This document shows positions 12,301 to 22,973 of a DNA stretch of 64,000 bases, one piece after another; positions within the stretch are counted from its first letter, which is position 1, and each line of letters opens with the position of its first letter. Source of the DNA: Cryptomeria japonica (taxonomy: Eukaryota; Streptophyta; Pinopsida; Cupressales; Cupressaceae). Below the pieces are notes generated by a model. It was not told the DNA's origin. It did no database searches and was given only the letters and a program-made list of their open reading frames with translations. The position numbers and the translations under genes were made by a program. The DNA lies in the NCBI RefSeq assembly GCF_030272615.1, contig NC_081407.1, positions 102,591,897 through 102,655,896 of the forward strand, read 5' to 3'.

Positions 12301-12924
12301 TGTTTCACTTAATTGTTTTGATTAATAAAAGAGGGATAGGCCCTGTACCATTACATATTCATAGAGAGACGCCTAAGGCACATGAGGGATGCACAACTAG
12401 TCCAAAAAACCCTACTAATATAGAATAAAAACCCAGCAGGGAAAATTGAGAACTGACAAAGCAACTAGAAAACCAGCAAAAATAGAAAGACCAAAAAATG
12501 AAGAACCAACACAACCATCAATTAATTGTTTTGCTTAATTGTTCAAATATATTTAATGTTAAAATAGTTCTTGATTTAGATGGCACAAATGATGACTCCT
12601 AGTATAGGGATTGTACTTCTTTAAAGGGGTGTTTAATTTTAGGAGATATATCTTACATATTTAATAGTGCTTCCTTTCTTTTCTTTCTCATTCTAATTGT
12701 TTCATTATTCAAGTTATTAAAAAAATTATCACCAACTAATATGATGTTATTTTTTATTCTCCACACTTTTGGTGATTATTTAGTCCAAATATTGTGTCAA
12801 ATTTTAGGGTGTGTAACTTTACTAAAGGGGTTAGAAATCCCTCAAATATCTTATAAAAAATGAGTTTAAGATTAAATAAATCTTATTTAATGTTTGGTGT
12901 TTGCAATAAAGGAATTGGTATAGA
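9389..12924. other. Long non-coding stretch without recognisable gene
   Basis: About 3.5 kb was read on both strands without a convincing gene or transposon core. Open frames at 10439, 10815, 11175 and 12240 lack motifs and have no homologous partner. Around 10610-10890 a GGAACCTCA(A/T)GGTT-type phrase recurs at roughly 75-110-bp spacing in decayed form. Near 12320-12480 an A-rich stretch (AATAAAAGAGGG ... AAACCCAGCAGGG) resembles the antisense 3' end of plant LINEs, but that is only a guess. Confidence 0.4.
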
Positions 12925-14330
12925 TTCATAAGATGACTTCTAAAAAGTATTAAACTTGAAAAATTTGATTGATAGGATTGTAAATATTTGTAATTTTTGA
13001 ATATTTAGATGTTTTTACTAAATTTAAATTAGAACTATGTGATTGGACATAAGAAATTTATAGAGATTTCAAGATATTGTAGGTAGTACTAGACAAGTTT
13101 GTTACAATTCTTTCATACCATGCAACAAAAATTGAAATACAAAATATGTCCAAAAGAATCATTTAGACAAATAATGACTTATTTATGTGAATATAATTTT
13201 TTTAATTAATAACATAAAAATATATGTAAATGTCTGTTATATTATCAACAAAAAGAGTTTATATCACTTTCAATTATTAATTTAACCACTTTGTTTCAAA
13301 ATAAAGAGTAAAAATAAAATAACTTTGTTTCTCATTCAAACTAAGTAAACAAACACTTTTAAGCTTAGAAGTATAAACTTAATGTGTGTGATTTAAGATG
13401 GAACCTCCAGAAGTAATAATGTTCCAAATCTATATAATTTTGTGTGATAGTCTTTAGAAAGTAGAAAAATTGCAGAAACAATAATGTTCAAAGTCTATAT
13501 AATTTTGTGTCCTACAAAACTTGTGTTCAAACTCTTTTCCACTGTGCAAATAATTGAAATAATTTAATGATTGTTTTCTAACATTGAAGGGTGTTCAATG
13601 TATTATCAACTTGTACGAAAAGAAGACTTCTCACTCAAACCTTTTCACACGACGCTCATGTTTGTAATGGGCTACTGAATAATGTTTGACGTGATTATTG
13701 AGTCAGAATTGTTAGAGTGCATTCATGTTTTTCTTTGGTGATTGAAGAGAACCCATTTAAGACACTCATTGAGTTGGTCAAATTTAAATAGAAATATGGG
13801 TGTATTATAGATAAGAAATGTGGTAGCTCTTGACTATTGCATTAGAAAGAATTTGTATATCTACACTTCTTGAATAGGAGAAACTTGACATTTCTTTATT
13901 TTGAATAAAATTTTAGATTTGTTAAATTTAAAAATGTTTAATTAATAATTGAATGTGATATAAGTATTTTGTGTTCAAGTAATAATATTTATATTTATAT
14001 GTATTTTCATATTATTGATTATAAAAATAATATTTATATGAATATTTTATCATTTATCTAGATGTTCTTTTGGAACCTCTTTATTTTAATTTTCTTTACA
14101 TTGTGTGAATAAATTGTAGCAAGCTTGTCCTATACTACCTATACCATCTTCAATATCTCTATAAAGAAATTGTGTGCAATCATATAATGCTAATTTAGCT
14201 TTAGTAAAAGCATTTAAATATATAAAAGTTACAAATATTTACAATCATATCAATCAAATGCATTAAATTTATTACTCTTTAAAAGAGATCTTATCAATCT
14301 TGTATCATTGTTTGAGATTTATAATATATA
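12925..14330. repeat. Large imperfect inverted repeat with an internal copy of the dispersed repeat
   Basis: The left arm (about 12925-13330) matches the reverse complement of the right arm (about 13880-14330). In order outward to inward both read TTTGATTGATA(G/T)GATTGTAAA, TTTATAGAGAT, TAGGTAGTA, GACAAG(T/C)TTG(T/C)TACAAT, CCAAAAGAA, and TTATATCAC followed by TTCAATTATTAATT. The arms are roughly 400 bp and the loop about 550 bp. The loop-proximal part of the right arm continues into the copy shared with 5190-5695. Inside the loop, a segment around AATAATGTTC..TCTATATAATTTTGTGT is directly duplicated (13417-13444 and 13481-13510). No transposase is seen; a foldback-type or MITE-like element is the best guess. 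Confidence 0.6.
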
Positions 14331-14421
14331 ATTTCTTTCCAAATAAAATATTAAATATATAAATTTTATTTATTTATTTATTTAATTTTTAAATAGATAC
14401 ACTAAGCTCAAGTAATATATA

Positions 14422-14858
14422 GGGGAAAGGACCCAGTAGTTGTGCACCCTAACTTCGCGCTTCTCAAAATCTTACATGGAAATTTCAAATCACTCCGATT
14501 TTTTTATAACAACTTACTTGGAAAGTCCCCTACTTATAACTAAGGTTTCAGGGCCACATCATCAAATATGATGCCACATCAGCATGCTTTTTGCCAAGGT
14601 GTCCAAAACAGCCCAAAAAAAAAGTGAGACCAATAGGTGTGCAAAAGGGCCCCAATACTTGTGCAGCTGATGTGGCATCACATGATTGGTTACTTTTCAC
14701 AACAAATGGTATATTTCATTCAATTATTGGTACTTATCATACAACTATTGGTGCAATGTTATACAAAGGTTGGACTTTAAATCAGCAAGCATGGGTTATT
14801 AAATCAACAAATTCTATCACAATAATTGGAACGCGCTCAACTACTGGGTCATTTCCCC
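14422..14858. mobile_element. MITE with about 24-bp terminal inverted repeats and TA target duplication
   Basis: The left end reads GGGGAAAGGACCCAGTAGTT and the complement of the right end reads GGGGAAATGACCCAGTAGTT. About 22 of the first 24 positions agree. TA flanks both sides (14420-14421, 14859-14860). The 437-bp body has no coding capacity: a 100-codon frame runs out through the right terminal repeat and is not a gene. An exact 15-bp internal inverted pair, TGATGCCACATCAGC, lies at 14569-14583 and 14666-14680. A TA duplication fits Tc1/mariner-type mobilisation, but the flanks are AT-rich and a longer, mutated duplication of another superfamily cannot be excluded. Confidence 0.8.
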
Positions 14859-14860
14859 TA

Positions 14861-16559
14861 AATATAATATTTCTAGTCTTGACTCTTTGTTGATTAAAAA
14901 AAAGTACTTATTTGAATTTTTTATTTATTTTTAATAACTAGATGCAACAAGTCTCCTAAATATTAAGAGACCTTCTCGGTCATCTAAATATTGTAAGGGA
15001 CATGTCTCTAATGTAATAAGTATGTATGCGATACATAGAATAGAAAGATAGAAAGAAAAGAGGTAAACGGTAAGGGAGAGAGAAAAATAGTGATAGAAAA
15101 GGGAATAAATTAAGATGTGTTAGAAATGAACTTGATCCTATATTCTATTGGACTAATAGTTGAATAGATATTAATATATGAAATTAGTTATGGTGTGAAT
15201 GGTTTGTGAAGCATGAAATTAGTTTTTTTGGCTATCAATATTTTTATTTGCCTTAATGCAATATAACATAATGTATCACAAAATATCGTTAGATCCTCAT
15301 ATCATAAATATCATGGTATAAATAGAATATGCAATACTTTAGGAATCATAACTCTAATTTATGAATCCAATTTTCTTGTCAACATTTGGTTCCATTTTTA
15401 GGACTTTTGTTAAAGAATAAATAATTTATCACATCATAAAACTACCAATTGTGCAATTAAAGATAGTTTTTTAGAAAGGCACTACATTTTATTTTTTTTA
15501 TTTTAATGTATGATTTCTTGTAGACTACTTAGGTTCTAGCCTCATGAGAGGGGATTAAGTACCTAGGGGATGATGAATTGAAAGGGGAAAAACAAAAGGG
15601 TCCCTTAAAAATATATGAAATCTAAACCACATGGAAGACAATGGAAACCCAATAAAATTTCAAATCATTAATATTATTGGACACAAGAGAAGAAAAAAAT
15701 GAGATAATTTAGAGATAACATTCGATTAACAATGGATTTGAATAGAGAAGAGAAATGCAAGAACAAATATAAGAAGCCAAGGTTCGACATGCTAAGAGGG
15801 TTGTGGTAGTCCAACAAGCTCACTATCTAGTAACTTACACTACTAAACAACTTAGATCATACTCCCTCCACCAATAGGAATAGATGCAACATGATACTCC
15901 AAATATTCTTCAATTGATTCCAGCACCATAGCTAGCCACAATACTTTCACAACTCAAAATGCTCTTATATGACATGATCATATTATATATTCTTGAATCT
16001 TCTAAATAGCATTGCATCAACAATAGGATTAACTAGCACACTTGCCACTCTTTTGACATCAAAGATAAAAATCTTTGAAATTAATGACAACATTCGTTTG
16101 AAATCAATGAGAACATATGTTCAACATGTACAAACTAGATAATACAAAGAATTAAAAATGAAACCGTGAATGTAAGGTAACGATATTAAAAATATTTGAT
16201 ATGATGGATCAATTAGTACAAAAGATGGAATTTATAAATCTATCTCCAACTATTTCGCATGAACCATCATAATACAAAATTTATATTTTAGCATGATTGA
16301 CAACAAGTATCATGTTTTGACTAGATACAACTAAGAGAGGCATGATTATCTAATTAGAACAATAAGTACATTTTCTTTTTAAATTAACAAGGAAAGAACA
16401 CTGGTCCCAAAATATCTTTACAAAGATAGCTTAACACATAAAATTAAAAGTAATAAAATAGAAAGAAGGAACACATTGCCGAACAAAATCCCAACAAATA
16501 TAGCAACACAACAAGGTCAAAAATTACTATCCAAACATAGAACAAATATAAGCAACAAG
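14861..16559. other. AT-rich non-coding stretch, nothing recognised
   Basis: About 1.7 kb was read in six frames with no motif-bearing ORF, terminal repeat or RNA gene. Confidence 0.4.
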
Positions 16560-18740
16560 AAATGACATTAGCAAATGAAGTTCCAGTCTTCTACAAGGAG
16601 TCAAGAGACTCCTCCCAAGTAGCTTTCTCTCAAATGCACTTCAACTTCTTGTTGTTGTCACTCACCACCCAAGTAACCTTGTCATTATTCAACTTTTTCT
16701 TCTATTTTTTATTCTTATAGTGGCTAACTGTAGTTCCCATCATAGTAGGTTCCTAATCATCCACTTGGTAATAAAACAAATATTTCCCAAGAAAATTTCC
16801 ATCCTTTGCACTCTCTTTAGGTATCTATTTGCTTACATATTTAACCCCATCTCCCTCATTTTGAACTGCATGTTTACTCAAACTAATTGTTAAGGATCCT
16901 AGGATGTCCATATTAATATGATATCCATCATCCTCTTCAAATATATTACTGTTGTAAGGTCATACCTATCAACATATAATTTTATCATCACTATATTTAC
17001 TTGTAGATAAAGACACATAAGTATCCTCCTCTCTCACGTCTTTCTCCTCATCTTCCTCTCTCTTGAACCTTATTTAATATTAGGTTATTTCTATTTTCTT
17101 CTTCCTCTTCCTTCCTTTCATCATACTCCTTAAAATCCTCCCCATATTTCCCATGTTTATCGTTAGAATCCTCATACTCATTCTCCTTGAAATCCTCTTG
17201 GGAGAAGTCCTCCCAAAAAACTTCTTCTAGTTGAGCAAGAAATTCCTCATCCTCAGTTTCCTTCTCCTCATTATCAGACTCAATTTTCTTACCTTGAAAT
17301 CTTTTAAATTAATAGAAACTAAGGCTTTTGTAAGACTTTCTAATATTGTCTCCCTCAAAATTTGCAAATCACAAGTACTCAATCCCCTCATTTTTAGGAT
17401 CCTCTTCTACATATGAAATATAAGTTGTCCCCCTATCTCTAAAAAAATTAGGGGTTTTAACTTGTAATTCTAAGTTATCCTTTTAGAGACTCATAGACTT
17501 ACCCCATGTCCCCATGCGACTGCTTATGAGCATTTTCTGCTTAAATTTAAGCAGCTAGAATGTTCCCATGTAAAATTCTAATTAAGGGAAAAGGATAAAT
17601 TGGAATCTTTCGCTATTTTAGTGGAACAACAACTGCTCAAAAAATGAAAATAAGCTTTGAAAAAAAAGACACATGAATTCACCATATTTTTCTTCTCTCC
17701 TATTTACTTGCCTAAAATTTTGCTTATGAATTTTATTTGTAAAAAATATTATCAATAATTTCATTTACAAAATAATTCAAGATTGCATAAAAATAAGTAG
17801 CCATTTGACTATCCATGGGGCCACCTGCTCCACAAGTTGCTCCTTAAAAAGTTGAGCAGTTGCTGCTAGCCAAAATAAGCTAAGCAGCAGCATGGGGACA
17901 TGCCCTTAGTCTCGTCATGGAAAATATCATTGGTTTTCCTCCTTTTTAAGGAGGTAATGAGCAACAAATCCAAAGTGGGAGAAGGATTCTTATAATCAAA
18001 AGAATGCACATGCATAGAGCCTTTATCTTTTTTGTTGGAGCCCTTCTTACTACCAATATAGATTTTGTTAGCGATACTATATTTAAGAAATCTAGCAAAA
18101 CTTGAAAAGGTTTTATTATTTTCTAATAGTTTTATTTAAACATTATGTTACATATCATCGTGGCTAACCTTAGGATAAATTGTAATGTTATACTTGTAAA
18201 GAGCTATAGTTAAACACTGGTGGAAAGGTGGGTAGGCCCCATCGATAATATATTACTGAAGAGAGGAAAAAAGATAAAATGGTAGATTAATCATTTTCCA
18301 TGCCTTGTATGATTTAAAATAGGAAAATTGTACCCATGTACCATTTAGAACATTCTCTCATGCATAAACTATTGCATAACATACGAGCTTACCAGGGATC
18401 ATGATGCAATAATATTCTCTCAATTGTAACCTTTCTTAAATTTCTCCAAATTCTCATGTTCCTCAAAGAAATAATTAATAAATCTCCAGTACTTTCTCTT
18501 CCTTGTTTTTTTCACTCTTGACCCTTCACATGATAAATCAGTAGCTCTCGCAAGAAAATCATTACTTTGAACTAGACCTTGCCATTAGCTTTCTCACCCC
18601 TACATTAAAGAATTAAATTTAAACTTGGAGGTAAGCTTATCATTGTAGCCCTTCATTGCCACGAAAACAAAATGGATTCCCCCCTTCTCAAAAAATTTCC
18701 AAAGCTGTAAATTTTGTCAAAAATCATTGCAAGAAATAGG
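16560..18740 (-). pseudogene. Decayed minus-strand transposon ORF (gag-like / plant transposon protein type)
   Basis: Read on the minus strand from about 18720 downward, the sequence gives IYSFGNF, GGIHFVFVAMKGYNDKLTSKF, then SNDFLARATDLSCEG (near 18560) and RKRKYWRFINYFFEEHENLE (near 18480). This order (a bulky aromatic segment, an (L/F)(I/L)A-x-AT-x-L-(P/S) motif, then a charged stretch) recalls the N-terminal domain of plant transposon-encoded proteins of unknown role. Around 17290-17080 the same strand gives a highly acidic run rich in Glu, Asp and Lys. Stops are frequent and a MITE interrupts it at 17502-17905. Strand and coding origin are inferred from these islands; the family assignment is tentative. 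Confidence 0.35.
17502..17905. mobile_element. Tourist/PIF-Harbinger-like MITE with TTA target duplication
   Basis: The left end reads CCCCATGTCCCCATGC then GACTGCTTA; the complement of the right end reads GGGCATGTCCCCATGC then TGCTGCTTA. About 20 of 25 positions match. TTA occurs immediately outside both ends (17499-17501 and 17906-17908), the target duplication typical of PIF/Harbinger elements. The 404-bp body is non-coding and contains an exact 18-bp palindrome, CTGCTTAAATTTAAGCAG (17537-17554). It is inserted in the decayed minus-strand transposon ORF. Confidence 0.8.
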
Positions 18741-18967
18741 TTTTGTGCAAAGTTTTACACCCCAATACTAGCCTTCTTATAATTACCCACATCAATCCAA
18801 TAGAGTAAACCCCAAATACTAGTGTCACTCTCACCTCAACTCCTATTATAAATACTAATAAAAATAATTTTCCTACTATAATAAACCCTTTAATGATTTT
18901 ACCACCTTTTTAGTAGGTAATGATGTCGTCACTTCTAATCATTCTCTAATTGGTATTTACAGAAGTA
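18741..18967. other. Flanking DNA left of the A/B insertion
   Basis: No gene was seen. This sequence ends ...ACAGAAGTA and resumes at 30545 (TACTACC...), with one TCATG at the join in the inferred empty site. Confidence 0.6.
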
Positions 18968-18972
18968 TCATG
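18968..18972. other. Target site duplication TCATG, copy 1 of 3
   Basis: TCATG lies directly before the TGTTAC start of element A. The same pentamer is at 24127-24131, between A and B, and at 30540-30544 after B. Confidence 0.85.
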
Positions 18973-20201
18973 TGTTACTACTTATCAAATTGCCATTAGT
19001 TTTATATTCAAAGTCATACTATATATTCTAGTTGTTTAGTACTACCGAATCATGCAGTCGGTACACATAGAGAAGTCGGTATGAACAGTCTAGTCGGTTA
19101 CAGAAGAAAGCAGTCACAGAACGTAGTATTCACCAAGCTGTTTACCAAGTATTGTTTCATGGCTACCGAGCAGTAAAGATAACTCACCGAGTTGATATTC
19201 ACCAAGTGAAACATTTTACCAGATACATTGAACCTGGACATGCACATGAAAATGTGTTACAAGATTGAGGCACATCTAACTGTTTTTACATTGGAAATTG
19301 CACTAGAAGATTATGTTTGATTGCAAGGTCAATCTAACCAATGAAATATTTTGTTTAGTTATTCATTCAAGGAATGTTTTTGTAAGATTGAATCAATGAA
19401 TTAGATCACCACTGTAAGAGATCTATTTATACAACATGGGAAGAGAGAAATGAGTATGGATGAATGTGTATGAGTGTATGTGTGTGTATGCATGAAGGAA
19501 GACTGTTACAGAGACACAGAGAGGTCACCGAGAAGGTTATCAGTGAACAGTCAAAGAACAGAGTAAACAAAAGGGTTTACCAAGTTACAATATGGGTTAC
19601 CAAGGTATGCTACAAGCTAGGTAATCTTATTGTGAGCACATAGAATCTGCTATAACATTTCAGATGTAAAGTTGCAGATATTTGTAATGACTCTATTGTA
19701 ATATTTTGAAGTTGTAAGAGAAAACTTTAACAGGGTAAAAGACTCTAACCAAGTCTATAAATTGTAAATCCTCTAACCAAGTGCAACATTTATATAGTGT
19801 TGTGAAATCCTTTAGTAAGGTAGATCTAATAGATCTTGATACTCCTAATAGGGTAAGCTATCAAAAATAGCTAAATGTAGCTCTAACCGAGCAATCTTTA
19901 TTATTGCAGTAGTGAAGTTGTGGGTGCCATCCCCACCACAATTTTTCTCTCTAACCAAGAGTTTCTGTGTGACCAAAATATATGTGTTATGGAGTGAATC
20001 ATGTATGATTGTTATCTGTTTGTTTTAACTTTATTTTATGTTACTGCACTATTCTGTTTATGCATAACAGTAAGGTTATTATTGAAGAAATGTTTTGGAG
20101 TACTGATTCACCCCTAGTAAGGTTATTATTGAAGAAAAGTTTTGGAGTACTGATTCACCCCTCCCCTCTCAGTACATTAGCTTTCCATATTGGGCCTAAC
20201 A
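18973..20201 (+). repeat. Element A 5' LTR
   Basis: TGTTAC...CTAACA ends carry a 5-bp perfect inverted terminus (TGTTA/TAACA). A TATA-like TATTTATA is at 19424-19431. Near the 3' end lies the ATTCACCCCTCCCCTCTCAG motif shared with the other copia-type LTRs here. A tandem 47-bp duplication occupies 20069-20162. The LTR is about 1.23 kb, longer than in D because of that duplication. Confidence 0.85.
20069..20162 (+). repeat. 47-bp tandem duplication inside element A 5' LTR
   Basis: The 47-bp unit starting AGTAAGGTTATTATTGAAG is present twice back to back (20069-20115, 20116-20162) with one visible mismatch. The 3' LTR of A and both LTRs of D have one unit, so the duplication is private to this LTR. 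Confidence 0.9.
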
Positions 20202-20217
20202 ATTAGTATCCAAGCTT
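20202..20217 (+). promoter_or_regulatory. Element A primer binding site (degenerate)
   Basis: ATTAGTATCCAAGC follows the LTR end directly. It is a mutated form of ATTGGTATCAGAGC, the sequence complementary to the 3' end of plant initiator Met tRNA, seen intact in elements B and C. Confidence 0.6.
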
Positions 20218-20263
20218 GAATCTTGGAAAAGGGTTTAACTACCTAAAGAGAAAGATCTTATCA

Positions 20264-21632
20264 ATGGAAGGCTACAAACAATCTCGGAGGATTGTGTATC
20301 TACAAGAAGAGATGGATAATGCAAATCAAGTGATTGCAGACATGCAGAGGCAAATGCAAAAATCTCTGAAAGTAAGGAGAAGATTATCTGATGACTTGCA
20401 GGATTCTCAAGAGCTAGTGGAACAAATCGAAACATCATCTGAGAACAGTATATCTGAAGAGACTGAAGAAATGATTGGAATGTTGAAAGAAAAGAACAAA
20501 GAATTGGCTGATCAACTAAAAGCAATGAAAAGAGACCATGAACACTTGAGTACATAGATGACTGAAAATCTAGATGCATTAAGGATAGCTGAGGATAAAG
20601 CAAGAGATCTACAAAGGGAGAGATCTACAAAGGGAGAAACAACAACTTGAAGCTCTAGTATCTGATAAGGATGATGAAATCATAAGGTTAACTGGTATTC
20701 AACAAAATATGACAGATCAACTAGGTTATGCACATCATGAAGCAATTCTAAAGAATGATGAAAATCAATCATTGAAACTTGAAGTATCAAGGTTGACTGG
20801 TGAACTTGAAACAGAGAAGAAATCCAAAGAAACATTGGAGAAAAGTTATGAAGCATCAAAGATGTTGGATGAACAACTGAATACAAGAAGACCCTACAAA
20901 GATGGAGGACTCAGTTATAAAGGAAAAAAATCAACTGAGAAAGGAATTCATACTACCGAGAGAGGAGAATCATCAAAGCAAGCTGGAAACAGGAATAACA
21001 TCAAAAGGAAGAAGTCTATTTGCTACTACTATGGAAATCAAGGTCATACTGCCAACATATGCTAGATCAGAAAAGGTAAGCAATCGAATATCACTAAGCC
21101 CAATGGATATTGTTACAATTGCAATAAATATGGTCACACATCTAATCAATGTAGGACAAAGTCTGTTAACAACTATCAGAAAGAAAAATTCAAAGGGTTT
21201 TGTAGAAACTAGAATAGATATGGACATAGTACCAAGAAGTTCTGGTCTAAGCAAAAGAACTACATGCGGTATCCACACCGAGCAAACACTAGAGGTTACC
21301 GATCTCACACAAATACTTATCGACAATATGCAATAGTACCATGGGATTACAATACAAGGATATGGTGTGAATGTTGTGGAAGATATGGACATATTAGTGC
21401 CAACTGTTTTATAAGGTTTGGAATGAACAACCGAAGATCATGGAGAAATCTTGGTATGGCATGTTTTCATTGTCACAAAGTTGGACATTTAGCTAGAGAG
21501 TGCAGAGATCAACCTAGAAGAGACGCTGAAGAGATAAAAGAAAAATTCAAGATGATCTGGAAAAAGAAGGAAATTATGTCAGATGAAGAAAGCACCTTAC
21601 CTACCGAGTTAGGTGCACCTATTTCAAATTAG
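20264..21632 (+). pseudogene. Element A ORF1: coiled-coil protein with five CCHC knuckle positions, inactivated
   Basis: The start ATG of MEGYKQS is shared with element D. Residues 1 to about 230 form a long Glu/Lys/Leu-rich coiled coil, followed by a basic linker and five zinc-knuckle positions. Knuckle 1 has lost a Cys (CYYYGNQGHTANIC), 2 is intact (CYNCNKYGHTSNQC), 3 is destroyed by a stop and a Cys-to-Phe change, 4 (CECCGRYGHISANC) and 5 (CFHCHKVGHLAREC) are intact. An exact 16-bp tandem duplication at 20605-20636 shifts the frame by one, and stops occur at 20556 and 21063 where D has Gln. The likely role is gag-like: RNA binding and particle assembly. There is no capsid domain I can recognise. 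Confidence 0.75.
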
Positions 21633-22127
21633 TCAAGAAAAGGTATGAAGGGACTACATTCTCTAAAGGTTAAATCATAACAGTTCCTATTCTATTATGT
21701 ACAAAATTCAAAATCTGCATATTTAAGATGCAATTACTCAGTTTATATACTATACAGGAAACCTGTCAAATCGGTTAATAAAGGAAAGTTGGTTAATCGG
21801 TTAAAACACAAAAAGGAGTCAATTGATAAAAGTTGAACCGAGTGCATTTAATGTCTTGACCTAACTTGCACGGAGCCCGATAAGGTATTTTTGAGTACTT
21901 AAAAGTGTTTTCATGGTCATTTCATTCACCAAGTTTTCAAGAAGCAGAGAAGAGTGAATCAAAGTGATCAAACTTCATTCAGAGTGAATTTCGAGGTATT
22001 TACATCAAATCTATTCACTGTTTAGCTGGTTTCCGATCTAGTCAAATTACTTTTGTCCACCGAGTGTGAAGCATCAATCGTTTGTAAACCCTAAGGATAA
22101 TTTGTCAAATCTTACCCGAAACCTACC
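21633..22127 (+). other. Element A intergenic region between ORF1 and ORF2
   Basis: About 500 bp of non-coding DNA. A GCATTTAATGT motif near 21842 and the stretch ATTTCATTCA near 21920 parallel the intergenic region of element C (GCAATTAATGT, then a TATA box, then ATTTCATTTCA), suggesting a shared regulatory or leader function for ORF2. Confidence 0.45.
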
Positions 22128-22973
22128 ATGGCGCCCAAGATCCAAGACCCCGTAGTTGTCAAAAATGTGGAGAAGCCCTCGCTGAAATATTCTTTAACTC
22201 CCAAAGTTGCCTCTGAACCAGATGACAAAACTTCATTTCACTCATCCTGGATCAAGTCTTATTAGTAGAAGATGTTAGATTCTTCACCAAATGTCATGTT
22301 GAGGAACTCAGTCATGTCAAGATTAGTGACACATATGATGAACTTTGCACTGATGGTAAACTGGATAGCAAATTTGAGCATATCAAAATCAAGAGATTAA
22401 CTGAAGCCCTAGTCTATCCCCGTGTGTTCAAACCCTAGTGGGTTAAGTTTGTCTTGAGCAGAGTACATGATGATTTCATGTGGCTACAGGAGCAACCATT
22501 TAAAATCACTAAGGAAGTCATTCACCTGATCACCGAGTATCCCATCTATGATCATGCACAAGCACAGAAAATGATATCACAAAAAGAGCTAATCAATCTA
22601 ACTGGAGTAGAATCTGATTACCGAGGACTAAAATTAAATAATGTCACTGATGCAGAACTCAAGTTTGCAATTAGAGTAATTGGTTACTATTTCTTCCAAT
22701 CTGCAAGGGAAAACAGTGTACCATATGCTGCAATTGACTTGGCCTACAAAATAGTGAAGAAGGGAATGAAAGTAGACTTGTGTGAAGTGCTACTGAAGAA
22801 CTTGTTTGAGAACCCAAACACAATAAGGAAGCCAAAGAAGAACAACTCGACAAATACATTAAAGTTTGGTTCACTACTTGTATGTATGTTTTTCTACTTT
22901 GAGAAGTTCTTTCCCTCAGTCGGTAAAGTAGTATAGGAGCTACACTGACCTATCACCCATCAGATCAATGACT
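22128..22973 (+). pseudogene. Element A ORF2, N-terminal part only
   Basis: It starts MAPKIQDP, matching element D's MARKV. The readable frame, with a frameshift near 22240 and stops near 22264 and 22437, contains FVLSRVHDDFMWL, KITKEVIHLI, ELINLTGVESD, AYKIVKKGMKVDLCEVLL and TLKFGSLLVCMFFYFEKFF. These motifs recur in D ORF2 and, diverged, in C ORF2. Here ORF2 ends about 270 codons in, where the sequence jumps into the 3' LTR. The domain resembles the 'putative plant transposon protein' domain (a helix, an I-x-x-I-x-x-x-P motif, then a K-x-(D/N)-(V/L) helix and a FxxLIxxLC-like helix). That match is from memory of the family's pattern and needs an HMM search. Confidence 0.65.

Noticed and set aside
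14591-14893. 100-codon open frame
   Set aside because: It runs through the MITE body and out across its right terminal repeat; an accidental frame.
16950-17416. Plus-strand Ser/Leu-rich frames as a gene
   Set aside because: They are complements of the acidic minus-strand transposon ORF remnant and show no independent coding signal.
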